Source: Caballeronia terrestris
GTDB lineage: Bacteria; Pseudomonadota; Gammaproteobacteria; Burkholderiales; Burkholderiaceae
Length of the DNA: 64,000 nucleotides
Assembly (NCBI RefSeq): GCF_001544515.1
Contig: NZ_FCOL02000023.1
Coordinates: 1-64,000, forward strand
Direction of reading: 5' to 3'
Positions 63,952 to 64,000 of the stretch are shown here, one piece after another. Each line of letters begins with the position of its first letter. Position 1 is the stretch's first letter. A model generated the notes under the pieces. The model was not told where the DNA came from, made no database searches, and saw nothing but the letters and a program-made list of their open reading frames with translations. Made by a program: the position numbers and the translations under genes.

Positions 63952-64000
63952 CCAATAGCGTTACCGATCAACGAAAGCCTTCCGATCAAAGACACGATGA

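Noticed and set aside
1..64000. tRNA, rRNA, CRISPR, insertion sequence, prophage or toxin-antitoxin genes
   Set aside because: No cloverleaf, repeat array, transposase or phage-type protein was seen on either strand.

Overview
The window is GC-rich and very compact, with mostly short intergenic gaps. Gene content and protein style point to a Burkholderiaceae chromosome or chromid, most like Paraburkholderia or Caballeronia. This is judged by recognition (GlxA-type AraC plus SDR pair, OFA transporter with its small subunit, DUF2278, DUF3303, VC0807-type membrane protein, many LysR/GntR regulators), not by a search. I saw no rRNA, tRNA, CRISPR array, insertion sequence or phage gene. Fifteen gene junctions are 4-base ATGA or GTGA stop/start overlaps, which define the operons well.

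Layout. 1-750: no gene I can support. 751-2850 (-): an MHYT-GGDEF-EAL cyclic-di-GMP protein split by an in-frame amber codon. 3198-5380 (-): DHA2-type exporter plus SRPBCC protein. 5583-6975 (-): methyltransferase and a frameshifted secreted protein. 7443-8087 (+): DUF2278 protein. 8112-9771 (-): cobalt-type nitrile hydratase operon (alpha, beta, accessory). 9984-14962: secreted alpha/beta hydrolase, GlxA-type regulator, SDR, DoxX, LysR. 14982-20443: a periplasmic methionine-sulfoxide repair set (msrB-dipZ-msrA) divergent from an OmpR/histidine-kinase pair. 20670-22220: OFA-family transporter and a 44-residue partner protein. 22379-25660 (-): lipase, PhoD-like phosphoesterase and an unknown protein. 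25661-27640: gene-poor, with one doubtful broken secreted ORF and a cupin.

27641-37869 (+): a quaternary-amine ABC importer followed by serine hydroxymethyltransferase, a DapA/NanA-type lyase, a DAO-type flavin oxidase, a PuuC-like aldehyde dehydrogenase, a ProC-like reductase and a LysR regulator. This reads as an uptake-and-degradation route for a betaine or cyclic imino acid. 38025-42124 (+): a GntR/UTRA regulator in one operon with an AprA-like flavoprotein, a two-cluster ferredoxin, a HEAT-repeat protein and a DUF971 protein. This is the best candidate for an undescribed redox system.

42073-51189: mixed functions (VC0807-like membrane protein, GFA protein, NmrA-like reductase, MocR regulator, azoreductase, acetyltransferase, surface-adhesin-E-like protein, patatin phospholipase, hydrolase, M14 peptidase, DUF3303, small proteins). 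51517-56741 (-): six genes in the order of mxaRSACKL, the accessory set for calcium-dependent methanol dehydrogenase, but with no dehydrogenase structural gene in the window. 56901-59214 (-): an AAA+ ATPase and an esterase. 59439-63951 (+): a TauD/AtsK-type dioxygenase with an ABC importer that has two different permease genes, likely for organosulfur uptake and desulfonation.

Limits: names rest on motifs, lengths and gene order read by eye. No alignment, profile search or structure prediction was run.
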